Of a DNA stretch of 64,000 bases, positions 1 to 12,166 are shown in pieces (the stretch's first letter is position 1; each line of letters starts with the position of its first letter). Where the stretch lies: assembly GCA_021209875.1 (NCBI GenBank), contig JAGYVD010000003.1:5146001-5210000 (forward strand). The letters are read 5' to 3'. The position numbers and the translations under genes are program-made. Source of the stretch: Rosellinia necatrix (Eukaryota > Ascomycota > Sordariomycetes > Xylariales > Xylariaceae). The notes beneath the pieces are model-generated. The model worked only from the letters and a program-made list of their open reading frames with translations. It made no database searches and had not been told where the DNA came from.

Positions 1-470
1 GCACAAATTTTAAGCCCCACTTGCGCGTAACTCTACTTAGGTGTATGCCTTATTGGGCGGACTGAAGCGAAACCTCACGTTATCAGCAACTCGAAATGGC
101 GTTACGACGCAAACTGGACCATGATTGCTTCGTCAGCGGTGGCGATATAAACTAGTAACTAGCTCACGACAAGTGCTCCATGGTTTTTTTTGTGTGTGAT
201 GGTGTAGGAGACGGTGACTATTCGTGCCTGAGGAGATAAGAACAAGAAAGGATCTAGAATATTTAACTCCGTAAAGTGGTATCTAACGTGCCGTCTAAAG
301 ATAACCGAACTTGTGAACATATGAACTTCATGGGACGTCCAGGACAGCTGGACCAAGCAAACATAACCGCCCCATGTATGATTATACATCGCTCGAAAAT
401 ATTAACTCCAAATCGCTAAAACGCACGGAGATTGTCGTGAGATGAAGCATGGAAAATGGAACAACACAAA
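1..470. other. 3' flank of the Crz1 gene
   Basis: The Crz1-like gene ends at 471 on the minus strand. I see no coding exon, repeat or RNA gene here; short open frames lack protein-like composition. Confidence 0.5.
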
Positions 471-2666
471 TTAACGCCCGCCATAATCACTAGCGTATCC
501 CATCTCTCCGAAGTTTTGCTGGCCGCCACCTTCGCCAAACCCTGTCCCAGGGCCACTGACATAGCCGGCCTCCTCGCCATCGTCGAAGTCGGATGCGTCG
601 AAGCTAGATCGGCCGCTCATCTCATCTTCCACATTACCCATGTCGTTCTGATTCCAGTTCATCTGCGCCAGCGCGGGGTATTGGGCTAGCAATGCGGCCG
701 GCAAGCCATATGCACCCGTATCCATCGGGTACACGTTATCCATTATGACCTGTTGCTGGGCCATGTTTTGCGCGGCCGCCATCTGCATATGCTGCTCCTG
801 CCAGACGCGCTGCCGTTCTATCATCTCCTCATCCAACAATGGCTTGATACATATTCGACCTGCTTCGGACCGAAAATGGCGACCCAATGCGTCGGCTCGG
901 GCAAATCTCCTACCACAGCCCCATTGCCCGCCAGCCTTCAGTTCACCTTTGCAGACGAATTTCTTCTCGCCCGTATGCAGCCCCTCGTGACGCTTTCGAT
1001 CGTGCTGTCGGGCAAATGCTTTGCCGCAGACTGTACATACGAAAGGCCGCTCGTCTGTGTGGGTGCGTAGGTGCGAACGGAGATTATAGGCTCGGGTAAA
1101 TCTCTTCGGACAGAGTGTGCATTGGAACGTGGCCGGGTGTTTCTGGACTCTCTTTGTGCTTCCATTGTCCTGGGCAGCCTGGTATTCAGGATCTGCCAAT
1201 CGAAGCGCAATCGCATTATTGGGCGTGGACATTGACATACGGCGCCGAGAGGCCGCATTGGCGCTACCGGACCTACTACCTGGGGCTAGCGGAGACAATG
1301 ACCTAGATGAAGACTCGGACCCAGATCGACTACGGTTGGCGAGATCAGCGCCTAGATGTGGCGAGAGATTTCCGGAAGCGTGAGGTCGTGAATTGCCACC
1401 AGGGTTATAAATAGAGTCTGTAGCCGCTCGTGGTCTTGCCTTGGGACGTCCTATGCTTATGTTAGCCCTATCGTTTCAGATCACATAAACCGGGACTTTA
1501 TTACCTCTGTTATCAGGAGGAATTAGGGAACTTTCATCCATAGGTGTTTTTGCCGGCTCAAATGTGTTTTGTTTAGCATTGGGAGCGAAATCGATGTTGA
1601 TCGAGGGGGGCGCTAGTCCCGGAGGCATATGTTCCATCGGCATCTCTTGCTGCAATGGTGGGAATTCCTCGGATTGCAGCCCGTAGCCGACTGTGGGAGG
1701 CCCTTGATATCCCGGATTCAGAATCATGGGTTGGGTTGGCTGGCCAGTGTCCATCTGGGGAAGCAGTCGTGGAGATATATGGGGGCTGTGCGACGGGCTA
1801 CGGCTGTTACGATTGGGATCTGAGATGCTGAAGTTCCCCAGTTCTATAACACCATCATAGAAGCTGTCCTGCTGCGGTTGTTGCATGGGCGAGTGACTGT
1901 GTTCGGAATGATCAAATCTGTCATGGGCCGATAGGTTCGGCGACGCCGCATTAGATGATACGTCAGACCAGTCGGAAGTTGTTCTTCGATGTCCGTGAAA
2001 CTGTGCCTGGGACCAATCTTGGCTGGAAAGCAGAGCAGCTTCCGGGGCTAACGAGGTATGCCTAGAGTGACGGCTAGGAGGAGAGGAGAATTGATGTTGG
2101 TTAAAGGACGGGGAGTGATGCGCTGAACCGGGGTCCGGCTTCAACAGATGAGGCGGCGTGGGAGAGTGGTGTGTTTGCGGGGAAGTCATGTTCGCTAGAT
2201 CGCTCGGGTTCAGGACTGATGGATTGTTCTGAGGTATATCGCCGAACAATTGCGTTGCGCCGAACTGGTCGGCCTGCGTGCTGGGCGGAAACAGGGAAAA
2301 GTCGTTGCCGGCGGTGAAATCGGGAGTCATCAGGGCTTGCGAGAAACTGGCCTGGGTTTGGGCAAAATTCTGGTTCGGATCGAAGGGTATTGTGTCAACG
2401 GTACCCTGCTGCGAAAAGCCGTGGGGCTGTGAAGCGTTTAAGAAGCGATTGTCGCCGTCGTTGTAGCCGTTGAAGCTCTCTGGTGCGAACTGGGAATTGG
2501 CGGACGACGAGGGGTCAAGGCCGATACCAAGGCCGATAGAGGCGCCTGGAGACTGATAGGGATGAGGCGAAGGCGAGTGGCTATTTCTTATATGAGGCTG
2601 CTGGTGCCCCGCGGACGGCGACCGGCCGCGTGCCGGCGTCGCGGACTGGGCAGCTTGTCGATCCAT
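471..2666 (-). CDS. crz1: Crz1/CrzA-type C2H2 transcription factor
   Basis: Calcineurin-responsive C2H2 transcription factor, expected to move to the nucleus after dephosphorylation and drive calcium, cation and cell-wall stress genes. Two exons, 2666..1505 and 1450..471, with a 54-base intron (GTAATA..CATAG) join in phase 1 to give about 713 residues; the join makes a basic NRGRPKARPR stretch. The N-terminal half is low-complexity Q/S/P/H with many SP pairs, as in this family. Two classical C2H2 fingers begin near residue 496 (FQCTLCPKRF..., then FVCTVCGKAFARQHDRKRH), followed by an atypical third one with a longer Cys-Cys gap (FVCKG...WGCGRRFARADALGRH), which is the usual Crz1 arrangement. 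PSINID at residues 354-359 resembles a PxIxIT calcineurin docking site. Family is clear; the docking site is inference. Confidence 0.93.
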
Positions 2667-5600
2667 CGGGGGTGGGTTGCGTAGGGTGCGGTGCGTGGTT
2701 GGATCTGTTTCTGTCTTTAGAAATGCGAGGTGTCGTCCGTCTCACACACAAGGTTGACAACTCTGCCTGATGGGTGGCGCAGCGGCCAGTGAAGGTGAAG
2801 GGGGGCTGTGCTCACGTCGCACTCGGCCAACCAACAACGGCCAGCGGAGTGGGATTCTCCAACGTGAGACACGTCCAGAAGTGGGCGGGTAGGGTAGCCA
2901 GGGAGCTGGGAGTTGGGATGCTTGGATGCTGTCGCCAGGAATAGGACGGCAAATCGTCGCAGCCTTTGCGGCTTGTGCCTACTATATTTTGGAAATAGCC
3001 GGGTAAGAGGAGGGGAGAGGCAGAGATGGAGATGTAGACGTGAATGTGAACGTGGATGTGGATGTGGATGTGGACGTGGGTAGGTAAGTAAGTAGGTAGG
3101 TATCTATCGCAAGACCTCGGGGGCCCTTCCAACAGGGCTGCCTAAGGGGAGAGGGAGAGAAAGAGAGAGAAGCGAATGACTCGAGACTCGCTCAAGTTGA
3201 TAGAGGGGACGTGGGGCCTAGGTATTTGGATCTTTTTGGATCTTTTGCTTGATCTGGCCTGGTTTGGATTGTAACTATTACTGTAGTTGGTCGGGCTGCC
3301 TTGCCGGCCTGGGCTAGAAGCGATTCTCCAACGCGCAGAGACGGCGGAACGGCCAACCAGCTGTCTAAGACAGGTTCACTACCAGTTCGCACCCTCGTTT
3401 CCACAATCTTCCCCTTTCGGACGTTTCTCAGTATCTTTTTCGGGATCTCGTGTGAGTGACCGTGTGAGTGGCCGTGTGAGTGGCCGCGACTGACGGGACG
3501 AGGGGAGGCAGAGCAGTGCCGTACGGGAACGGGCGTGCAGGAGGGGGGCAAGGGACAAGGAGTCCGCGGGGCTGTGTAAGACGACGGCGGGTGCAGAGTC
3601 CACGACAACACCTAGTGTAGTTCCGAGTGCTTATGTTGTCGAAATGTGTTTCAAAGGGGAGACGGTACCTGATGCTAGTAAGGAAGCTGTTTAGGTATCC
3701 TACCCTACCTTAGCTGGGTGGGTAGTGTACGTTATACGGCACAACAAGGCCTTGATGGGAGTTTAAAATAGATTGCTAGAATGGTATTGGGATGGTGCTA
3801 GGAGCGATGAAGGTGGGGGGGGCAGGGAGGGGTCCTATTGTTGCTGCGCGAGAATGCAGTTCAATGGGTTCAATGGGTTCAATGCGATGTGATGCGCAGC
3901 TAAGCGCGGGATCCGTCCAATCTAGGGATAGGCTGCTAGCCCGATGCGTTTAATGCTCAATTTTATCGATTGCAACAGATTCGCGTCAACCTAGATGGCG
4001 GTTGTTGTTGTTGCACGTAATTATTTGATCTAGAATCTTTTATCTAGGTAGGTAGGTGGTATGTGTATAAGTACTTAAATAAGTAATGCACGCCAACTAC
4101 TGGGCTAAAGTAAGTAGGTGGATAGGTAGATAGAGACAGGTGTCTGAGGTTATAAGTAGGTTTGAGGTTTGAAGGGAGCGTGAACAGAGAGAGGTGAATA
4201 GGCAGGCGAAGAAAGGAGCCTGGGTATGCGAATTATCTTATTATGATACGGAAGAAGTCGAGGTAGGTAGATGGCAGTAGCTAATAACAGGACAAGACGC
4301 TACCCAACCTAATCTACCTGGTAAGATAATAGTCTAAGGCTATAGGCATATAAAATGCTATTATTTGCGTCACGTAGGTACCTGCCTACCTCAGGTATGT
4401 ACGGTACTTGAGGTGGGAGACCTTGCCCACCTTTTAAATTCCAGGCCTGTCCTTTCGGCTGCCCACCGTACTATCTAATCTGCCTTAGGTAGGTGTTTGT
4501 TTAGGTATGTATCTACAGCATTAGTCCCTCCAGCAACAACTTACCTATTAACCACGCTCCTCTCCCAGGTACCTCGAGTACAATCTACTCCCGAGGTAGA
4601 CAGACCTAAGACTCACATAAAAGAAGAGGGGAAGAAGAGGTGGTAATGTAATAGGCGGTAGTCTCAAGACATCTTTAGGTCTCAGACTCCACTCTGGCTT
4701 CGGAAATGCTTGGCGGCAGAAGGTTCGTTCTGCCCTACACCTGTCGACATCCATGGTCTAATCCAGTCCAGGCCAGATGCCCCCTCCCATATCCCGTCCT
4801 GCCAATAGCGATTGGCTATCCGAGGGCTAGCTGTCTTATCGCCTTTTGAAACAAGGTCGCATGACGTTCCGACGGAACCAGGCGAAAGCTATATACTGTA
4901 TCCCATCCCTATAGGTTGGTAGCGAAGATACCTCAGGCGCAGCATGTACCTTTTCGCATGTTTGCAAGCACGGAGCTTGGATAGACGCCTTCAATATGAT
5001 GCCGTCAGAGTCCCATCGCAGTGCCCTGCGCCTTTGTCCGGTACGTGTCTCACACTACCTGCCCCAGTCGATAGAAGCCTTTAGTGTAGATGTATCCCGG
5101 GTGGTGCCTTTCGATGCCGCTTGCTTTTGACACCCTTCGACTCATCAATCATGCATGGCATTGTTCCCTCGTCCTCGTCTTGTGCTGCCACGCCGTCGTT
5201 TACCAATCAATAGGCTGATATGTGCATGCGGTAGAGAGTTTCTTAAATACCATGCACGATGTTCATCCGGAGAAGTGTGTGCCTCGATATGCCTGGCCAT
5301 CAAATGATCTCCTCCTTGTTGTGATCGACGACGATGAGAGAAGCTGGCGATAGGTTACCTGCCCTACTTCGTCGGCACTACCCATGTATCAATTCTACTT
5401 CGTACGCGTGATAAAAACAACGTGAGCCCTACCTTAGGTAGTTACCTCGTAAGTAGACACGAGACCTCTCGGGAAGGCTTTTATTCCAGTAGGGCCTTTT
5501 AGTCAGACGTATCACCATCACTCGGTGCCTTAGACTATCAGTATTACCACCACTAAGCGGGTATCTGCCGGTATCGATGTCATCATCTTACCTAATGTTA

Positions 5601-6714
5601 GAAGAGTAGGTACTTCCTTATACTACCCCGAGTAGTGTATGTATGCGCATACGAGTGCATCGACTGTCTCAGATGGCAGCTGCCAACGTTTAAAACACCC
5701 GTAATATTTCAAACTCGGATCTACGGCAGGCCATCTTTCGGGCAATGATAGGTAAGTACCTACCTATGAATTAAACTCCCCACCGTGCATACAATCATAC
5801 CACCTAATTGGGAACGGAACAGACGAACAGACGAACAGACAAATGTGCACAGCACTGATCACACACACACTCTCTTTCTCCCAAGTATCCACTCCCGGCT
5901 TCTTATTCAAATAACAGTAGATTTTACGAGTGTCTACCGGGCGACCATCAATACCTGTGCGGGTTGTCCAATGACGTGTTCAGTAAGGCTGTCTATGCAC
6001 GTTTTGCCCAGGATCAGCTTTAGCTGATTGTGTGGTTGAGCACTGCACTGCTGCGCTTCACTGCACTGCCCTGCCCTGGTTGATGCCTTGGGGTCCGCTT
6101 TCACTCTTCTACGCGAATGACAACCACGGTAGGCAGTCGATCGGACGACACGGCATCGCGACAGCACGGAGCCAAGGAAACCTCCCCTCGGGGCCACGAC
6201 GAGCATGGAGCCTTATCTCCTATTCAATCCAATGTTCCCATGGCCATAAAGAGGCTTGGTAGCTGGTTAGCCACATGCGGGCAATCGTCACTTCTGGGCC
6301 TTCCTACCGAAATAGAGCAACACGAACAACGAGGACAGACGCATATTTGTCATATGCATGGGGCGCATGGGCGTTCCGAGTTCCGGGGATGTTATACACT
6401 ATTTTGACTGACTGCAGGTCCCAAGCTTATTAGCTTTGAGAGGACTATACTGTACTGTACATTCGTACACCGCTGAAGTTTTTCAGACCGCCAGCACGCC
6501 CTATTCAAGTTGTGGCATTGGCCGTAATCGCTTATATACAATACACTACTAGGCAAAATTATACGAGTCCATGTGACTAAGCCATTTGTGCTCGCACCAT
6601 GGTGATGGCATGGGGCTATCCTTCATGTTGTGGCCGCACCGTTTTGAGTTGGCCGCCTGCCAACACGGCGACGTTCCTCATACGACCAGGTCCGCCATTA
6701 GACCCGCGCACGGA
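2667..6714. other. Long gene-free upstream region of crz1 with TAGGTA-type repeats
   Basis: About 4 kb without a convincing gene. It holds a GGATGT/GGATGTG run near 3050-3075, a GTGAGTGGCC-type tandem near 3450-3490, GGGTTCAAT repeats near 3860-3885, and many scattered TAGGTAGGTA/TACCTACC words (for example 4045-4060, 4375-4395, 4485-4500, 5430-5450, 5750-5767). Part is probably the 5' leader and promoter of crz1. Short open frames here are low-complexity or have no protein-like composition. Confidence 0.6.
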
Positions 6715-7156
6715 TCAGTCATCAGAACATACAACCGAGAGAATGTCGAAATCCGGTGACTTGCACTCGCCCTGTTCCTGGCTCGCAGTGTGGTTGCCGC
6801 TTGAGTGACCACCCGAGTAGCTTCGGCAGGGGCCAACTGTGCTGAAGATCGACTTGCCAACGGGGAATTGCTCCTTGCAAGGGCCTGTGCTGTTGTTTCT
6901 ACCATGAAAGGTGCAAACCATCTCCGCACCCCAGGAGCCCTTCATCTCAAAGTACTTAGTGTGTGGCGCTGTCGGGTATATCTCGTACTTTTCTCCTTTA
7001 GGTCAGAAAGCGTCCTCATGGAATAGTCAATAGGGGGCATAAACGCACGCGATTGCCCGTGCAGTTACGAGAGTCATAGATCGTCGCGTTCCAACCGTGG
7101 GCAACTGGGCCGAAGACGAGGGCGAACAAAGCGCCCTTCTGGGCCGAGAACTTCAT
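6715..7156 (-). CDS. Small secreted cysteine-rich protein
   Basis: Two short exons, 7156..7049 and 6987..6715, separated by a 61-base intron (GTGCGT..AAAAG), give 126 residues. The start ATG opens a typical signal peptide (MKFSAQKGALFALVFGPVAHG), with cleavage expected before the Trp. The mature part has six cysteines (NC, MVC, PCK, PCR, ECK, VCS), enough for three disulphides, and the motifs YEIYP, KYFEM, GWGAEM-like and CKSPDFDI seen in a family of small fungal secreted proteins of unknown function. An acceptor a few bases upstream with donor GTTTAT would add three residues (NRVREKYEIY), so the exact junction is uncertain. It stands alone between crz1 and the hydrolase. I cannot assign a function. 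Confidence 0.6.
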
Positions 7157-7979
7157 TCTGACAGTAGTCTCCGGCGAGTCGTGAAACTGTTTATCAAATC
7201 TTGATGACCTTGAGGTCTCGTCGTTGCGTATTTTTCAGCCTTGATTCGAGGCAGGGTCGACTACATACCCATCTAGATCCATAAACGGCGTCGGAGCAGC
7301 ATTTCTTTATATCAACTAAATTCAATTAGATGATCTACGCTGGCAGGGTTATTTTCGGCAGGAAGGACACGATATGTCGATCATCGTTTCAGAACCTAGA
7401 TCATCCACCAAACATCACTTCAACCTCACTGCTGATCGCCGTGTCTCCAGAGCGTTGTTCCTTCTACGGATTCCCTATCCTGGCTTTCTAATGAAAAGGT
7501 GCACTGAATTCGAGATGCAATATACCGTTTCTTACTTTCATTGGCCGTTGTACGTTTCGGTCTTAAGTTGTTTGCTCACTTGGACAACAACAACCCTTTT
7601 AGGTTAAGAGGGCGTGCCTTTTTATGTTTCAGGTGATATGCGTAATCGAAATTAAGCCCCACCTCTCGGCCGGTACACTAGAGCTAAGATTAGACAGATT
7701 AGACAGATGACAGATGGTGTATGCACACCATGGCCAACCTACCTACTACGTAGTAGCGACCAAATATCTTGAATTCGTGGCAAAACTAGATTGCTGATAA
7801 CTTCTACAAATATACTACAGACAACAGACTTGCTTCTACAATAGAGAGTTTATCGAGTCTCTGACTAGCTATGAAACACACAACATCGTTTTCTATAAGC
7901 TCTAAGCATATGGCATCCTATGGCGTGGCCTGGATATACGTTCTAACATCAAATATATATCTCGCGCGCATGGCTGACT
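7157..7979. other. Intergenic spacer
   Basis: Moderately AT-rich spacer between the small secreted protein's promoter and the 3' end of the hydrolase gene. I see no gene, RNA or clear repeat. Confidence 0.5.
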
Positions 7980-9341
7980 CTATAAAAGTACTCGAGTACG
8001 GTTCAATAGTTCGTCAGGAACCTCGTCTGACTTGATATGGCTTGTTGGGCAACTTTCATATTCCGGAGTGCGTCGAACCCGTGGGCGACGCCAGGGTAAA
8101 GATGGAACTCGACATAGACCCCCCTCGGCCGCAAGCCGCCGCGCAAACTCGATGTCCTCGTCCCTGAACAAATCCAACCCGCCCACTTCAATATACGTAT
8201 CGGGCAACCCGCTCAGATCCTTCGCCCGAGCCGGTACGGCGTATATAGAGACGTTCTCATCGGTACGGTCGTCTGATACCGTTAGTTATATCGCCCCTCA
8301 TCTTTGCACCAGGACAAGCCGCTAGCTCGCTTATTCGCTCAGCTGAGGAGGAGGGGGGGTGCGGGGGGTTATTTTTGTGGTGTTTGTTTTGAGCGCTCAC
8401 CTTTTCCTCTGCCCAGAAGCGCCGTCCAAGCGAGGTCGCCCCCGCGCGACGTCCAGACGAGGTACTCCTCCATCGGGTGGCCCTCGGGCAGGGCGGACCG
8501 GTCGTCCAGCATGGGGTAGACGAGGGACATGGCGGCCAGCGGGTGCGGCAGCTCCCCCTTGTCGCGGGCCATGAGGGCCGCGCCGGCGGCGATGCCGCCG
8601 CCGCCGGCGCTCTTCCCGTGCAGGACGACGCGCGCCGGGTCGACGCCGAAGTCGGCGGCGCGCGCCTGCAGCCACCGCGCGGCCGCGTAGAAGTCCTCCA
8701 CGGCCGCCGGCGCCGGGTGCTCCGGCGCCAGCCGGTAGTTGACCGCGAACACCTGCGAGCCCGCCCGGTGCGCCAGGTCGCCGATCGACGTCCGCCAGGT
8801 GTCGACTAGAATGGGAGGAGGAGAAAACGGCGGCGTTAGAGAACGAAAGAAAAGAAAAGAAAAGAAAAAAAGAGTTTTACGAATTTGCGCCACGATCATA
8901 TGAATTTTTTTTTTTTTTTTGGAGGAAGGGGAGCGGAGGCGCAGAAAAGACGTCTGGAGGGTTCGGGCTCAGGTGGGAGTGAGGGAGCGGAGGGAAATAG
9001 GAGGAGGGCACTTAGGGGCGGGGAGGGAGGACGGGGACTGTACTGTTGCCTGCTATCATGCCCCCGCCAAATGCGAACAGGATGGCGCGCTGGGGCGAGG
9101 GGTCGGACGAGGCGGCCGGCGGGACGAATTGGTGGACGTCGATGTCCGTGCCGTCGAGCGACGTGACGCTGTGCTTCGTCTCCTTGATCTCTGGCCGCTC
9201 CGGGAACGACGCGCTTGAGGCTGCTAACCCGATGTTCGCGGCCTTGCGGAGGTCGTAGACGTCGTTAATCACGGGTTTTGGCATGAGGGAAAAGACATCC
9301 CACAACGCCTTCCATTCTGGATCCAGCTTGATGGCTGACAT
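7980..9341 (-). CDS. Alpha/beta hydrolase (HSL-type esterase/lipase), last exon frameshifted
   Basis: Hormone-sensitive-lipase-family esterase. Exons 9341..9044, 8805..8401 and 8272 onward join in phase through introns of 238 and 128 bases (GTACAG..TCTAG; GTGAGC..ATCAG preceded by CTAAC). Visible motifs: FGGGMIAGN in place of the oxyanion HGGG (Phe for His), the nucleophile elbow HGKSAGG, NYRLAPEHPAPAAVEDF, and the acid-loop region GLDLFRDEDIEFA. In the last exon the frame breaks at a run of six C (forward 8119-8124): upstream reads ...RRLAAEGG and the protein-like continuation VYVEFHLYPGVAHGF, with the catalytic His and a stop at 8003, lies in another frame. Read as is, translation ends at 7980 without the His. 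Either a one-base mutation or a sequencing error. It is divergent from the RraA-like gene; exons 2-3 are very GC-rich. Confidence 0.75.
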
Positions 9342-11280
9342 TGTGATATAGTCTATGGACGGTTTCTTTATATGGGGGAGGATGACGAGATGGACGAGAT
9401 GGACGAGGTGTGAGTGTTGGAGTCGCTTGGGTAAGTTTGAAGCACGCTGCAGCGGTATCACGCTACTTATAATTGTAGTCAAATTGACGCGTTGAACGTA
9501 GATGATATCAATGTAGTCGTGATATTGCTTCCTAAGCATGCGATGATGCCTATTACAAGCCTCGATAGTTAGCGTCGTGGATTCGGGTCATTGAGTCACA
9601 AACATAGGAGTAAATCCCCCTCCAGCCCCCCAAGATACCCCGCTACGGATGGTTCTACTGTATCTCGTCGACAACTAGTCCCACCTCTCGGTCTTTTCGG
9701 AAACTAGAGCACGAGTATGTATGGCAACCCGTGTACGCCACTAAACCAAATGTGAAACCGTCCCATCGTCCGGCTCCCCCATTCCCCCCGGCCCCGTTTT
9801 GTGGCCTCAAGCGAACATAACGCGATTGGGCGGCCAGGCGGGCTTTCGAGGCTTTTCTCAGCTGCCACTCTAACCCCCCGTGCGCGTGATCCGCCGGGGC
9901 AGCACCCGTACGTAGGACGGTGGCGCGGCTTTTCCCATTCCCATATTGGAGTTGCCATGTGGGATTGATTTTCGCCGGACCCCGCTTGATCGAAATCTGT
10001 AACTCGAGAGATTCGGGGATCATCGCGTCCACGATACTACAAGCATTTGACCATGCGGCTTATTCAGCCTGTGCCTCGCACTCGCCTTCGCGAGGCTCGT
10101 CCGCTAGTCCGTTTACATGTTCGGTGACGCTAGAGTGTGGGGATGCGGCGCGATTGAATCGTACACCCGGCGGTCAGATCCTTATTTATATTTACGCCGA
10201 AACTGCTTTGCCCGCTTTATACCGCCGTTGTCAGTTTGGGTGCCGAGACTTCAACCTTAATCTGGCCAAGAGTCGGCGGTTTGTAGATACTATGTACTAT
10301 CAGAGGTTTAAATCTAAGTGTTGGTATACAATGCGTACCTGAATAAGATGAGTTTCACAGCTAGTAACTAAGTGATTACGGTGGCTATCCTCGTCACCAA
10401 CACCTACCCATGTTTCGGATAGGGCATTCACGACCAATGTTGTATGAACTGGCGCCAAGAAGCCTACCTGTATATGGGTAAATCCGTGAGCTATTGTAAA
10501 GCTAAGACTATCGCCGAATAGCTTCCTTTCGGTGTTAAGTGAAATGGGATAACGGCGAAGATAATACTACCAAGTCTGGACCAGGGTCTTGGTGGTTTTG
10601 CGCTAGGGTCCTGGCCTAGGGAGCATTCGCCATTACTAATAAAGCCAAGGTTTCCGCACTACTAAGGGCTGGTAATCCTACTCAACGAGTTGTATCGGAT
10701 GGAGTGGTGCTCTGGTACTACAGGCACGTTAGCGTGCGATTGGCACTTATCAGGGGGAATACGTGCTTTGATCTCCAGTATCAGGTGAGTGTGGCTGTCA
10801 CACCAGCTGGCGCAAAGTCGCTGCTAGCCAAACTTGTAGTGTATAGCCTAGATAACTACCTTTTACAGCCATTAATTCTATCTACACTGAATTGAATCCA
10901 ACTCACAGGCCCAATTTACAAATCTAACTCTCCTTAGACCTCTGAAAGCACTAAATTAGCTAGAGTAACAATTTATTTGACCTTGCAACATTCAATTTGA
11001 GCAGAGGAGGACTTGTCACCAAAATTTGGTATACATCCAGCCTGCCAAGTATGGGAGAATCCCAAAAGGTTCATCTAACCTAACTGCTCTCTGTGGCTTA
11101 AAAACGGAGCTACCCGGCAAGCAACTAATATGGGGTATTCCCCATATATTATTACGTAGTGATCGTATCAAAACATATTGTCTAAGGACAGAAGTGCGGA
11201 AAAAACAAAGAAAAAAAAAAGAGTCCGTTAGATACAAACTTTAATAATTGACTAAATTCGTGTCCAATTCGCTCGCCAAA
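9342..11280. other. Divergent intergenic region between hydrolase and RraA-like gene
   Basis: Nearly 2 kb that must hold both divergent promoters. It has no convincing exon; a minus-strand open frame at 9655-10032 has no recognisable composition. A short inverted repeat (arms ATATGGGG and CCCCATAT) lies at 11128-11147. The stretch 10350-11250 looks like old decayed sequence but I cannot name its origin. Confidence 0.5.
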
Positions 11281-12166
11281 ATGGCAGCAAAGCGCGGCTT
11301 GGAGGCCCTACGGCAATTCTCCCCATGTGACGTGAGTAACACCACAATCATAATCAACCCCTTCTCCCCTTCCCCTTCCCCTTCTCTCCCCGTCACACCG
11401 CTGAACGAACGGCCCTCCCAATTCTTAGATCGGAGATGCCCTAGTGAAGCTGAAGCACCCGTTGGGCGGGTTCCTGGGCGGCCTGAAGATGTACTCGCCG
11501 GGGGGCCAGCACCGGATCGCGGGGCCCGCTGTCACCGTCAAGATGGTCATGATGTCGAACAAGGACGCGCCCTCCCCGGAGAAGCACTTCGCCGACCACT
11601 GCCTCCCGGGCGCCATCATGTACATCCAACAGCCGCCGCGGTCCATGTACTCGGCCTGCTGGAGCGGCCTGACGTCGACCAGGGCCAAGCATCTCGGCGC
11701 CGAGGGTGTCATCGTCAACGGCAAGATCCGGGACGTTTCGGAGCACAACGAAATGGGATTTCCGGTTCGTGTCGCTCCCATTACCCTCCCTCTCTCCCTC
11801 CACCCCTCGATGTAGCCCTTCAATTGTCGGCATTCGTTTTGTTTTGCTGACCGTGGCGGCGGTGGTGGTAAGGTATTTTCCCGGGGGACGGCGATCTTGG
11901 AATCCAGCGCGCTCGCGCGGCCCTCGGAAATCGACGTGCCGGTGCGGTTCAAGAACGACCTCTGGATCAACCCCGGCGACCTGTTCGTGGCCGACCACAG
12001 CGGCGTCGTGGTGACGCCGCCTTCGCTGGTCGACCAGGTCGTGGCCCTGTGCGAGGAGAAGGCCGAGATCAACCGGAAGATGCTCGAGGGCCTTAGAGGG
12101 GGCGGCTCGATGAGCGACCTCATCAAGGAGCTGCGGGAGCAGGAGGATAGCCCGCCGTCAGAATAG
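11281..12166 (+). CDS. RraA-like / LigK-fold aldolase-type protein
   Basis: RraA/dimethylmenaquinone-methyltransferase-like fold, the family that includes 4-carboxy-4-hydroxy-2-oxoadipate (CHA) and HMG aldolases as well as RraA. Three exons (11281..11331, 11429..11764, 11873..12166) join in phase 0 through GTGAGT..TTAG and GTTCGT..TAAG introns to give 226 residues, the usual length. The start is the first ATG (CAAAATGGC). Signature pieces: SPCDIGDALVKLK at the N-terminus, PGGQHRIAGPAVTVK, then GAEGVIVNGKIRDVSEHNEMGFP, which carries the G..xR(D) substrate and metal-site region, then VFSRGT and GDLFVADHSGVVVTPP. In LigK-type aldolases this fold splits CHA into pyruvate and oxaloacetate; whether this protein does so is inference. 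It converges with the amidohydrolase gene only 136 bases downstream. Confidence 0.85.

Noticed and set aside
3192..3611. Minus-strand frame with a repeated GHSHGHSHGHSH stretch
   Set aside because: The His/Ser/Gly pattern comes from the GTGAGTGGCC tandem repeat; the rest is Pro/Ser low complexity in the crz1 upstream region.
9655..10032. Minus-strand frame of 125 codons in the hydrolase-RraA spacer
   Set aside because: No motif, no splice partner and no protein-like hydrophobic pattern; kept as non-coding.
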